Part shown: positions 1 to 8,906 of the stretch, in pieces
Position numbering within the stretch: position 1 is the stretch's first letter
Layout of the letters: the number at the start of each line of letters is the position of its first letter
Assembly: GCA_030612725.1 (NCBI GenBank)
Contig: JAUWNJ010000021.1
Coordinates: 1-53,686, forward strand
From: Planctomycetales bacterium
Lineage (GTDB): Bacteria > Planctomycetota > Phycisphaerae > SM23-33
DNA: 53,686 nt
Direction of reading: 5' to 3'
Translations under genes and position numbers: made by a program
Notes under the pieces: generated by a model
What the model saw: the letters and a program-made list of their open reading frames with translations, nothing else
The model's database searches: none
Told to the model about the DNA's origin: nothing

Positions 1-80
<80 letters not shown>

Positions 81-83
81 GAT

Positions 84-2339
84 TCATTTATTATTCTCGG
101 CGATCCATTTCTGCGTCTTCGCAAGGTCGCGTTTAAACTGGTCCATCGTACGCCACGCAACGTGGTAGTCCACGTACAGAACGTTCGTGCCCCTGTTCCC
201 GTTAAACTCAGGCCTCTCGTAGACCATAATGAGGCCTCCGGGAGCATTGGTCAGCCCATCGCCGAGATAGACATAATCGAACGGGGGCATGGGCTTGCCC
301 TTGGAATCCTTGCGGAGTTTCCGCCCGCTGCTGGGGCTTACCAGCAGTTGCGCCGGCTGACCAGACTCGATAAGTTTGACCAGGTCCGGCGGGAGTTGGT
401 CGTCATTCTCTGCCTGATAGATCAAGATGCCCTTTCCGATACCGTTGAGGTTGGCGCCGGAGAGGGCCTGTCTGGCGCTGCGTTTTGCCGACCAAAGCGC
501 CGGTAGGGCTATGCTGGTGCCGAGGCCTTGTCGCAGGGGGGAGAAGTTGGACGAGAGGAGGCCTCCTCCCGGCATCGAGCCGTAGGACTCGATGGTAATG
601 CCTTTTGCGTCGGAGGAGACAGCGGAGATATCGGGCCAGATGTACTTTTCGACTTTCGGCAGCGGCGGAAGCATTTCCGGCTTGAGGGCCGGTGCGAATT
701 GCCCCAGTGCGTTTATCCCCGCCGTTCCGCCTGCCAGCACCACGCCGTAGAACTGCCTGACCAGCGACGGTGTGTTGGTGTAGGTCAGGATTGAGGCGTT
801 TGGGCTGACGCGCTTGCGGAAGGCAGCGAAGGCGGGCGATTGCGTCAGTGGTTTTTCTTTGGTCCCGCCGACCGCTGCTGCGATTACCTGCGGGAACGCA
901 GCCAGGTATAACTTGCCCTTGTGCACCGCCCACGCCGGCGCGACCGGCATCGGATCGCGGCTTCCGGCCATAGAGACGTAATGCACTTCGACCTCGCCGG
1001 ATTTATATTTGCGGATGGTTCCCCTGAGTCCGCGTCGTCTATTGGGGTTTCCGGCTATCATTTTCCCGACCTGCTCCTCGATTTTCGCAAGCGAGGCTGA
1101 GAATTTCTCGGCGTCCTTCAGTTGGACCGTCAGGACTGTTCCCGTGATTGTCCCGCCCAGCGACGGCGCGCTGATAAGAGTCCACTGGTCGCCCATGTAG
1201 GCCAAGAGGTCTTTATCGACGTCCAGCCCGAGTTGTTCGCAGGCTTCGGACAACCCTTCTTCGAGTTCTTTCCTGGCGTTCGGGTCAATTGCCGAGGCAA
1301 TTTGTTTGATTTCAGCGAGGACTTTGGACGGATTGATGTTCATCGCGACGACGAGGTCGGCGTCGGCGGGGATGCCCGCCAGTGCGCCCGCCCCAAGTGG
1401 TTTACCGGCAGCGGCCATCAGCAGACCGCGATGCGGAGCCGGGCTGAAGATGCGGCATTTCTCGTAGAACCCTCTATCGACGATATTGCTCGCGCCGGCG
1501 ATGGCTGTTACGCCGTCGAAACCCACTGCCTTGACAATTTCGCGGAACTTGTTTTTCCCGTCCGGAGAATCTACCGGCGTCAGTTTCTCGGCGATTGTCA
1601 GCAGACGTGGTACGTCCACGTAATAGGCCATTTGTACGTTCTGTCCTGCGACTTCTTTCATGGCTGCGGCGAATTTCGCCGAGTTCGCCAGCGACCTGGA
1701 TTTACCGTTGACGACCGAAGCGATCTTCGTCGGTACGCCGTCGCCGATGGAGAGGAAGAAAAAGTTCCCGACGTATCCCATCGAGCAAGGACCGACGGGC
1801 GTGGAGGTATTATGATAAGAGAGGTTGCCGATGGTTACCCGGGAGAATTTGGCTTTTTCACCGATTAGCCCAAGTAGTTTCTGGAAGTGTACGTCGAAAG
1901 CGGCCTTGTCCTTTTGCAGGTCGATTAATATGAAGCCTTCGGGTGTGGGATCCTTTGGTCCGGCCGCTGGTGCAGCGTTTTTGCCGCCTTGTCGGGGGAT
2001 CTTGATGTCCAGCAGCGCTACAGCGGCGGGTTTCTGCCAGGCGATTGAACCCATTGCCCAGAGGCTCTCGAATATCGCCGGGGCGTCCTGGTCGTTAGTC
2101 ATCTTCGTAGCGTTCGTCGCGGCGGTCTTGATTGTACCGAACAGTTCCTTTACTCCCGGTTCGTCCAGTAGTTGCCCGAACATCGAGCCTTTGAACGTCA
2201 GGCTTTGTCCTGCCCATCCGACATAGACCAGTGCGTTTTCCGGTACTTTCTTGGCCATGGGCACAGCCGCCGGCGAGATACTCGCCAACATCGCAATGAT
2301 GGACAACGCAAAAATGGTTTTGGTAATTTTTGTATTCAT
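84..2339 (-). CDS. Secreted DUF3352-like protein with planctomycete pseudopilin-type C-terminal module
   Basis: A 751-residue protein with a signal peptide (positive start, then a hydrophobic stretch ending near residue 25 at SPAA). The long middle part has the look of DUF3352-type extracytoplasmic proteins (repeated 'ALVYVGW', 'ADLVVAMNINP' and 'ILTYTNTPSL' strands). No catalytic motif is visible. The last ~120 residues resemble the C-terminal part of planctomycete DUF1559/H-X9-DG pseudopilin-like proteins: a helix with 'LNGIGKGILIYQAENDDQLP' and a final 'NVLYVDYHVAW'. The usual N-terminal 'GFTLIELL' pilin signal is absent, so this module has been moved onto another secreted protein. The start is backed by AGGGAG about eight bases upstream. 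The gene stands alone; the next gene is divergent. Function unknown; the family assignment is moderate. Confidence 0.7.
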   Translation of the reverse strand: MNTKITKTIFALSIIAMLASISPAAVPMAKKVPENALVYVGWAGQSLTFKGSMFGQLLDEPGVKELFGTIKTAATNATKMTNDQDAPAIFESLWAMGSIAWQKPAAVALLDIKIPRQGGKNAAPAAGPKDPTPEGFILIDLQKDKAAFDVHFQKLLGLIGEKAKFSRVTIGNLSYHNTSTPVGPCSMGYVGNFFFLSIGDGVPTKIASVVNGKSRSLANSAKFAAAMKEVAGQNVQMAYYVDVPRLLTIAEKLTPVDSPDGKNKFREIVKAVGFDGVTAIAGASNIVDRGFYEKCRIFSPAPHRGLLMAAAGKPLGAGALAGIPADADLVVAMNINPSKVLAEIKQIASAIDPNARKELEEGLSEACEQLGLDVDKDLLAYMGDQWTLISAPSLGGTITGTVLTVQLKDAEKFSASLAKIEEQVGKMIAGNPNRRRGLRGTIRKYKSGEVEVHYVSMAGSRDPMPVAPAWAVHKGKLYLAAFPQVIAAAVGGTKEKPLTQSPAFAAFRKRVSPNASILTYTNTPSLVRQFYGVVLAGGTAGINALGQFAPALKPEMLPPLPKVEKYIWPDISAVSSDAKGITIESYGSMPGGGLLSSNFSPLRQGLGTSIALPALWSAKRSARQALSGANLNGIGKGILIYQAENDDQLPPDLVKLIESGQPAQLLVSPSSGRKLRKDSKGKPMPPFDYVYLGDGLTNAPGGLIMVYERPEFNGNRGTNVLYVDYHVAWRTMDQFKRDLAKTQKWIAENNK

Positions 2340-2461
2340 CGATAAATCTCCCTGACTTGTATAAGCAATTTCATGGCCCGGTTTTCCGAGCCCGCTTTCT
2401 CAAACATGGCAAAGCATTAACCTAACTCTTAACGAGGGGGAATAAAAGAAAAATTAGTCGG

Positions 2462-2489
2462 GTAGGCTGGGCCGATAGGCCCACCTTTT
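2462..2489 (+). repeat. GTAGGC...GCCCACC palindromic repeat, single half copy
   Basis: GTAGGCTGGGCCGATAGGCC followed by CACCTTTT. The same unit recurs at 16881-16909 and, as two inverted arms, at 18579-18646 inside pyrK. Here it lies in the noncoding gap between two divergent genes. The unit contains an internal GGGCC..GGCCC dyad, so each copy can fold by itself. Confidence 0.8.
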
Positions 2490-2503
2490 CCCTACTGCAT
2501 GGA

Positions 2504-2521
2504 ATCCGCAATCCGCAATCC
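2504..2521 (+). repeat. Short tandem repeat ATCCGCA
   Basis: Tandem ATCCGCA units (ATCCGCAATCCGCAATCC) in the gap before the cyclophilin gene. The reverse-complement pattern (GATTGCGGATTGCGG) occurs at 20117-20139, so this is a dispersed low-complexity repeat. The rest of the 2340-2607 gap shows nothing else that I can name. Confidence 0.7.
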
Positions 2522-2607
2522 ACATTTATCTATCCATTATTGCATTACGTCGTCCGGTGGCGCATAATCGGCGTCTTTCGCAAAGGCACTGAACAGGAGA
2601 AGCAAAC

Positions 2608-3303
2608 ATGAATCGGACAATGCAATTCATTGTAGCGTTGGCGATGTCGGCTGGACTCGTAACGCAGGCGGGCTGCGGGATGCAGAAGAAGGCGTCCGAC
2701 TCGTCGAAAAAAACAACCGCCGCCAAACCAGAACCCAAACCAGAACCCAAACCCGAAACAACGGAGAAACCTGTGACCGAAAAAGACCCGAACGCCGCAA
2801 AGAACCCCGTCGTGATAATCGAGACGTCCATGGGGACGATTAAGGCCGAACTCTTCGCCGACCAGGCCCCGAAAACCGTAACCAACTTCCTCCGCTATAC
2901 CGACGAGAAGTTTTTCGACGGCCTGATTTTCCACCGCGTCATTGCCGGATTCATGATCCAGGGCGGAGGTTTCACGCCGCAGATGCAGCAGAAGGCCACA
3001 CACGGGCAAATCGAAAACGAGGCGTCGGTCGAAACACCCAACGACCGCGGTACGCTGGCGATGGCCCGGACAAACGATGTCCACAGCGCAACTGCCCAGT
3101 TCTTCATTAACCTTAAAGACAACGGGTTCCTCAACCACAAGAACAAGACCGCCGCCGGCTTCGGTTATTGCGTCTTCGGTAAGGTTATCGACGGGATGAA
3201 AGTGGTCGATAAAATCGCCGCTGTCAAGACAGGCCAGGCTGGGCGTTTCAGCGACGTTCCCGTCGAACAGGTTATAATCAAGAGCGTCCGCCGGGAAAAA
3301 TAG
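2608..3303 (+). CDS. Cyclophilin-type peptidyl-prolyl cis-trans isomerase, lipoprotein
   Basis: A 231-residue protein that should catalyse cis-trans isomerisation of X-Pro bonds in exported proteins. The N-terminus is a lipoprotein signal with a likely lipobox ending at Cys22 (VTQAGC), so it is probably membrane-anchored outside the cytoplasm. A linker with the repeat PEPKPEPKPE follows. The cyclophilin domain runs from about residue 65 to the end. It shows the family landmarks: VIIETSMGTIKAELF, the catalytic-arginine motif FHRVIAGFMIQGG, and the AQFFINL stretch. Length and layout are normal for bacterial secreted cyclophilins. GGAGAAG lies a suitable distance upstream of the ATG. It is followed closely by the oxoprolinase fusion on the same strand. 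Confidence 0.93.
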   Translation: MNRTMQFIVALAMSAGLVTQAGCGMQKKASDSSKKTTAAKPEPKPEPKPETTEKPVTEKDPNAAKNPVVIIETSMGTIKAELFADQAPKTVTNFLRYTDEKFFDGLIFHRVIAGFMIQGGGFTPQMQQKATHGQIENEASVETPNDRGTLAMARTNDVHSATAQFFINLKDNGFLNHKNKTAAGFGYCVFGKVIDGMKVVDKIAAVKTGQAGRFSDVPVEQVIIKSVRREK

Positions 3304-3336
3304 ACCCCGAACGCCGAGTGGTTGCAGGGAATATCG

Positions 3337-6300
3337 ATGTCCGTTACTGAAAAGTGGGATTTTTGGATTGATCGCGGCGGAACGTTCACGGATGTTGTAG
3401 CCCGCAGCCCCGACGGCGAAATCCATGTCCATAAACTGCTCAGCGAGGACCCGGAACACTATGAAGACGCTCCGCTGGCCGGCATACGCAGACTGTTAGG
3501 CATCAAGCCAGGCGGATCAATCCCCGGTAAGTTGATTCGTTCAGTCAAGATGGGCACAACCGTCGCTACCAACGCACTGCTTGAGCGGCACGGCACGCCG
3601 GTGTGCCTGATTATTACTCGCGGCTTCGCCGATCTGCTGGAAATCGCATACCAGGACCGCCCCGACATCTTTGCACTTCATATCATCAAGCCTTCGCAGA
3701 TAACGGATGAGACGATTGAGGTTGACGAGCGGGTGCTGGCCGATGGCACGATTCGCCGCGCGCCGGACCTCGACGCCCTCCGGGCCGACCTTGAGGCTGT
3801 GTATGCTCGCGGTATTCGTTCTGCGGCTGTGGTGCTGATGCACTCCTACGCATATCCGGAGCACGAGCGGCTTGTGGGCGAAGTTGCCCGCGCGGTTGGT
3901 TTCGAGCATGTCAGTCTCAGTCACGAGGTTTCCGGGGAGATAAAGGCGGTTGCTCGCGGCAGCACGACGGCGGTTGATGCGTACCTGACGCCGATTCTCC
4001 GCGAGTACGTCGCCCGCGTTCGTGGCCCGATGGGGCTGGGGGTGGACTTGCGCTTTATGCAATCCCACGGCGGGCTGACCGATGCCGACCACTTCAGCGG
4101 CGCAGGTGCGATTCTCTCCGGCCCGGCCGGTGGAGTTGTCGCATGCGCACAGGCTGCCAAGTTGGCGGGATTGGATAAGGTCATCGGCTTCGACATGGGC
4201 GGAACCAGCACCGACGTGAGCCGATACGACGGTCAATACGAGCGGGTCTTCGAGACGATCACCGCCGGCGTGCGAATTCAGGCGCCGATGATGAACATCA
4301 ACACAGTCGCCGCCGGGGGCGGGTCGATATTGAATTTCATCGACGGAAGGATGCGCGTCGGTCCCGACAGCGCCGGGGCCAATCCGGGACCCGCCTGTTA
4401 CCGTCGTGGCGGCCCACCGGCAGTTACCGACGCGAACGCCGTCCTGGGGCGAATCCAACCCCGCCATTTCCCCGCTTGCTTCGGTCCTGGCGCAGATGAA
4501 CCGCTCGATACCGATGCCTCGCGGGCTTCCCTTACCGAAATTACCGAAAAAATCCGCGCCGAAACATGCAAGGATATGTCCGTCGAGGAAGTTGCCTCCG
4601 GGTTCATCCGCATCGCCAACGAGAACATGGTCAAGCCGATCCGCGAGATAAGCGTCGCGCGCGGGTACGACGTTCGGGAGTACGCCCTGGTGTGTTTCGG
4701 CGGGGCCGGCGCACAGCACGCCTGCGCCATCGCCGAAGCGTTGGGCGTCCGAACGATACTGCTTCACCCGCTTGCCGGCGTGCTCAGCGCCTATGGAATG
4801 GGTCTGGCCGATATGATCCACACCGACGTTGAAGCGACCCTGGAATCGCTCAATGCAGAGGTGCTTTCGAGGATCGAGGGGCGTTTCGTCGCAATCGAAT
4901 CGACCGGACGAAAAAAAGTGCTCGACGAAGGCGTCGCGGACGAGCGGATCAGCCACCTCCGCTCGCTCGATTTGCGATACGAGGGCGTCGATGCCTATCT
5001 CAACGTACCGTTGGTTGAAGGGGCTGACCCGCGCGAGGATTTCGAGACGCTTCATAAACAACTTTTCGGCTTCATCAAGCCCGGGCATCCGATCGAGGTG
5101 GTCAACATTCGCGTCGAGACCACAGGTAAAACGCCCAAGCCAGACGAACCGTCCGTCCATTCCGACGACTATGAGGTGAACCCATCATTGGCCGTTGACT
5201 CGGCTACGGTGCACTTTGACATTCTTGAGCCTGACGGCAAGCGGATACTGCGACCGGTCAGCACGCCGGTCTATCGACGAAGCGACTTGTCGCCCGGCGC
5301 ACACCTGACCGGACCGGCGATAATCGTTGAAGACGTCTCGACGATCGTGGTCGATCCCGGTTGGCAAGGGCGAGTGAATGAACGAGGCCACATCGTACTG
5401 ACCATAAAGGTCGATGAAAAACGGCGAGAGTGTGTTACATCTGAGCGGGACCCGGTGCTGCTGGAGATTTTCAATAACCTCTTTATGTCCATCGCAGAGC
5501 AGATGGGCCTGACGCTTCAAAATGTAAGCCACTCGACGAATATCAAGGAGCGGCTGGATTTTTCATGCGCGCTGTTCGACTCACGAGGCGACCTGATCGC
5601 CAACGCCCCGCATATTCCGGTCCATCTCGGCGCGATGGGCGAAAGCGTCCGCGCCATTGTCGGCGCTCGGGGCACAGAGATGCGCCCCGGAGACGTGTAC
5701 GCCACAAACGACCCGTACAACGGCGGTTCGCACCTTCCTGACATAACGATCATTACGCCCGTTTTTCCGCCTTCGGACGAGCGGGGCAGCCCTTTGTTCT
5801 TCGTCGCTACACGCGAGCACCACGCCGACATCGGAGGGATATTACCCGGTTCGATGCCACCGAACTCGCGGACTATCGAAGAGGAAGGGGTTTTGATACA
5901 CGATTTTACGCTGGTCGAGCAGGGGCGATTTCGTGAGAAGGAATTCACGGACCTGTTGACCGGTGGCGAGTATCCCGCCCGGAACATACCCGAACGGATC
6001 AGCGACATACGCGCCGCCATCGCCGCGAATACGGCGGGAATGAGACTACTGGAAGAACTGATCGACCGTTACGGCCTGAAGGTGGTGTCGTCCTACATGC
6101 AGCACGTCAAGGACAACGCCGAGCAGGCAATGCGAGCGGTTCTGCGCGAACTGCCCGACGGTGAACATCGCTTCGAGGGTTTTCTCGACGAGGGCGCGAG
6201 GATTGTCGCAACGGTTACTATCAGCGGCGACCGCGCTACGGTCGATTTCACCGGTACCGACTCGCAATTATCGAGCAACCTGAACGCCACGCGGGCCGTC

Positions 6301-7788
6301 GTTATCGCGGCGGTTCTGTACGTCTTTCGAACGCTGATTCCCCGCCCGGTCCCGCTGAACGCCGGATGCCTGCTTCCAATCGAGATAAAGACGCCGCCCG
6401 GTTCAATGCTCGACCCGAACCCGCCGGCGGCGGTTACCGGCGGAATCGTCGAGACCTCCATGCGTATCACCGACGTAATCTACGCCGCGCTGGGCAAACT
6501 GGCGGCAGGGCAAGGAACGATGAACAACCTGACTTTCGGAACCGGCGGATTCGGATACTACGAGACGATCTGCGGCGGCGCCGGCGCAGGTTTCGGATTC
6601 GACGGCGCAAACGCCGTCCACACCCACATGACCAACACGCGGATTACCGACCCGGAAGTTATCGAGCGACGCTATCCGGTCGTGTTGCGGGCCTTCGAGG
6701 TCAGGGGCGGTTCCGGCGGAGCGGGCGTCTGGCACGGTGGCGACGGCGTGCGACGCGAAATTGAATTTCTCGAACCGATGAGCGCAGCGATATTGAGCGA
6801 ACGTCGCATACGCGCGCCCTTCGGACTCAACGGCGCAGGCGACGGGGAAAAAGGACGAAACCTGCTGATTCGCCGGGGCATAGAAGAGGAATTATCGGGC
6901 AAGGCGCAGTTGTCTGTTGATGTCGGCGACGTGTTGATTATCGAAACGCCCGGCGGCGGGGCCTATAATCCGTCGCGGGATGAATGGGCCGACATGGTAC
7001 CGTCGGCGGCGCGACAACTGTTCCGCCAGGAGCGATACGCCGGACCTACCGCCGGCATATCGTCCGGTTATGTGCAGGCGAATTTAGTGGTTCTACCGGC
7101 GGCGGTTGCCGACGATTTCGAGACCTACTGCCGGGCCAATTCACGACCCTGCCCGCTCCTGGAGCGGCTCGAACCGGGCCGGACCGTAACACGGTTGCTG
7201 GCCAAAGCCGCCGACCTGCGGACCGACCTGCCGAAATACCGAGTGTTTTCCCCCGATGGCTCGTTCACCGAAACGCTCGATGTGTCGAAGTGGTACCGCG
7301 ACGACCTCGTAGCCTTCCTGCTGGGGTGCAGTTTCAGTTTCGATGAAGCCCTTGCCCTCACGGGCCTGACGCCGAGGCACGTCGAGGAGGCGAGCAACGT
7401 ACCGATGTACCGCACCACGCGAGATACGATCCCTGCCGGTCCCTTCGGCGGTAAACTGGTCGTTACAATGAGGCCCATCCCACGCAGCCGAGTGGATGAA
7501 GCATATGAAGTAACCAGGCCTTATGAAAAGGTCCACGGCGAGCCGATTCATCACGGCGATCCGTCAGTGTTGGGAATCGATAATCTGGATAAACCTGATT
7601 GGGGCGCCGCCGTTACTATCGGCAAGGATGAAGTTCCGGTATTCTGGGCATGTGGCGTTACCAGCCAGGTGGCGCTGGAGAGCGCCCTCAAAAGCGGCGC
7701 TATTGACCTGGCAATCACGCACGCGCCGGGGCACATGTTTATCGGCGACCGTCGCAACGTCGAGTTTGCAAAGGAGATTGCGGTATGA
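3337..7788 (+). CDS. 5-oxoprolinase (HyuA-HyuB) fused to a D-glutamate cyclase-like domain
   Basis: A 1483-residue protein. Residues 1 to ~690 match the hydantoinase A/oxoprolinase ATPase half (DRGGTFTDV at 12-20, SGPAGGVVA, GFDMGGTSTDVSRY). Residues ~700-1215 match the hydantoinase B half (NVSHSTNIKERLDFSCALFD, ATNDPYNGGSHLPD, GGRG-like Gly-rich end). This is the full eukaryotic-style 5-oxoprolinase, which hydrolyses 5-oxoproline to glutamate with ATP. From an internal Met at residue 1220 the protein continues with a complete DUF1445/YcsI-type domain (ARQLFRQ, GPTAGISSGYVQANLV, RTDLPKYRVF, FLLGCSFSF, NVPMYRT, FWACGVTSQ, ITHAPGHMFI). That family includes D-glutamate cyclase, which dehydrates D-glutamate to 5-oxo-D-proline. 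I chose the ATG at 3337, preceded by AGGGA, over a TTG five codons upstream. The fusion is seen directly; the activities are inferred from the families. Confidence 0.9.
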   Translation: MSVTEKWDFWIDRGGTFTDVVARSPDGEIHVHKLLSEDPEHYEDAPLAGIRRLLGIKPGGSIPGKLIRSVKMGTTVATNALLERHGTPVCLIITRGFADLLEIAYQDRPDIFALHIIKPSQITDETIEVDERVLADGTIRRAPDLDALRADLEAVYARGIRSAAVVLMHSYAYPEHERLVGEVARAVGFEHVSLSHEVSGEIKAVARGSTTAVDAYLTPILREYVARVRGPMGLGVDLRFMQSHGGLTDADHFSGAGAILSGPAGGVVACAQAAKLAGLDKVIGFDMGGTSTDVSRYDGQYERVFETITAGVRIQAPMMNINTVAAGGGSILNFIDGRMRVGPDSAGANPGPACYRRGGPPAVTDANAVLGRIQPRHFPACFGPGADEPLDTDASRASLTEITEKIRAETCKDMSVEEVASGFIRIANENMVKPIREISVARGYDVREYALVCFGGAGAQHACAIAEALGVRTILLHPLAGVLSAYGMGLADMIHTDVEATLESLNAEVLSRIEGRFVAIESTGRKKVLDEGVADERISHLRSLDLRYEGVDAYLNVPLVEGADPREDFETLHKQLFGFIKPGHPIEVVNIRVETTGKTPKPDEPSVHSDDYEVNPSLAVDSATVHFDILEPDGKRILRPVSTPVYRRSDLSPGAHLTGPAIIVEDVSTIVVDPGWQGRVNERGHIVLTIKVDEKRRECVTSERDPVLLEIFNNLFMSIAEQMGLTLQNVSHSTNIKERLDFSCALFDSRGDLIANAPHIPVHLGAMGESVRAIVGARGTEMRPGDVYATNDPYNGGSHLPDITIITPVFPPSDERGSPLFFVATREHHADIGGILPGSMPPNSRTIEEEGVLIHDFTLVEQGRFREKEFTDLLTGGEYPARNIPERISDIRAAIAANTAGMRLLEELIDRYGLKVVSSYMQHVKDNAEQAMRAVLRELPDGEHRFEGFLDEGARIVATVTISGDRATVDFTGTDSQLSSNLNATRAVVIAAVLYVFRTLIPRPVPLNAGCLLPIEIKTPPGSMLDPNPPAAVTGGIVETSMRITDVIYAALGKLAAGQGTMNNLTFGTGGFGYYETICGGAGAGFGFDGANAVHTHMTNTRITDPEVIERRYPVVLRAFEVRGGSGGAGVWHGGDGVRREIEFLEPMSAAILSERRIRAPFGLNGAGDGEKGRNLLIRRGIEEELSGKAQLSVDVGDVLIIETPGGGAYNPSRDEWADMVPSAARQLFRQERYAGPTAGISSGYVQANLVVLPAAVADDFETYCRANSRPCPLLERLEPGRTVTRLLAKAADLRTDLPKYRVFSPDGSFTETLDVSKWYRDDLVAFLLGCSFSFDEALALTGLTPRHVEEASNVPMYRTTRDTIPAGPFGGKLVVTMRPIPRSRVDEAYEVTRPYEKVHGEPIHHGDPSVLGIDNLDKPDWGAAVTIGKDEVPVFWACGVTSQVALESALKSGAIDLAITHAPGHMFIGDRRNVEFAKEIAV

Positions 7789-8684
7789 ATGTTAATGAAC
7801 TGAAAGAGCGGTTTGGTATCTCCGGCGTTGTGGAGTTTGGTCGCGGCGAAGGCGGTTTGACGAGGATGGCGATTACCACGCCCGGCGGCGAAGCGGAGGT
7901 CTATCGAAACGGAGCGCACGTAACGCATTTCAAACCCGCCGACGGTCAGCCATGCCTCTGGGTGAGCAAATCCAGCCGGTTTGAACAGGGAAGGGCGATT
8001 CGCGGCGGAGTGCCGGTATGCTTCCCGTGGTTCGGTTCGGCGGGACCGGACCCGGAATCTCCATTTCACGGCTTCGCCAGGCGGATGGATTGGGACGTCG
8101 AATCTACAGAAAAGACGGACACGGGCGCGGTCGTTACGCTGATTCTCCGATCCGACGAGCAGACGCAGCGACTCTGGCCCGGACAATTCGAGTTGCGAAT
8201 AACCGTAACGGTGGCCACGACGCTGACGATGGCGCTGGAGGCTCGCAACATCGGGGGCGAGGCGTTCACAATTACCGAGGCTTTGCACAGTTATTTCCGC
8301 GTCTCCGACGTGCGGAACGTAAAAATCGCCGGCCTGGAGAATACCGAATACTTCGTTACCGACGAACACGAACGGCAGGGCGACGAACCAATCACTTTCT
8401 CGGCCGAGACCGACCGGAAGTACATAAATACGACGTCCACGTGTATCCTGGACGACCCCGGAATGGCCCGGAGAATCACCGTGGAGAAATCCGGTTCGGA
8501 TTCGACGGTGGTGTGGAACCCGTGGATTACACGGGCGGCGGAAATGTCGGAATTCGGCGACGACGAATGGCCCGGGATGTTGTGCATTGAGACGGCCAAC
8601 CTTCCCGGAAACGCCGTTACGATTCCGCCCGGCGGCTCGCACGTCATGGAAGCCCGTATCGCCGCAGAACGAACAAATCAATAA
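7785..8684 (+). CDS. D-hexose-6-phosphate mutarotase (YeaD-like aldose 1-epimerase)
   Basis: A 299-residue protein of the aldose-1-epimerase fold, of the subgroup that interconverts alpha and beta anomers of glucose-6-phosphate and related sugar phosphates in the cytosol. Landmarks are RGGVPVCFPWFG, the catalytic-histidine motif FHGFARRMDW, EALHSYFRV and the end motif EFGDDEWPGMLCIE. Length is typical for YeaD. Its ATG overlaps the stop of the oxoprolinase fusion by four bases (ATGA), so the two are probably translationally coupled, although no metabolic link is obvious. About 220 bases of apparently gene-free DNA follow; they include several TAG-rich short repeats (GTAGTAGTAGT). Confidence 0.9.
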   Translation: MNVNELKERFGISGVVEFGRGEGGLTRMAITTPGGEAEVYRNGAHVTHFKPADGQPCLWVSKSSRFEQGRAIRGGVPVCFPWFGSAGPDPESPFHGFARRMDWDVESTEKTDTGAVVTLILRSDEQTQRLWPGQFELRITVTVATTLTMALEARNIGGEAFTITEALHSYFRVSDVRNVKIAGLENTEYFVTDEHERQGDEPITFSAETDRKYINTTSTCILDDPGMARRITVEKSGSDSTVVWNPWITRAAEMSEFGDDEWPGMLCIETANLPGNAVTIPPGGSHVMEARIAAERTNQ

Positions 8685-8906
8685 CGCGGTATTATACCAT
8701 CAAAGCAACAACGCCCGACGGCAAAAAAGGCTGGCGTCAAAGGCGTTAACCCCGACGCTTCGTGGCATCGTGCGGATGGACGCCAAAATGCAATGATAAT
8801 AAGGGCGCACCCCTGATCTGAAAAAGTAGTAGTAGTTTGCATCATCCGAGTGTAGTTTTCGTTACTATAGTAAAGCGTTCAGGGCGAAGTTTATTAGAGG
8901 ATGGTA

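Noticed and set aside
3541-5160. Long minus-strand open frame (539 codons) opposite the oxoprolinase gene
   Set aside because: It is the shadow of a GC-rich gene; the product is low in family-like motifs while the plus strand encodes a textbook oxoprolinase.
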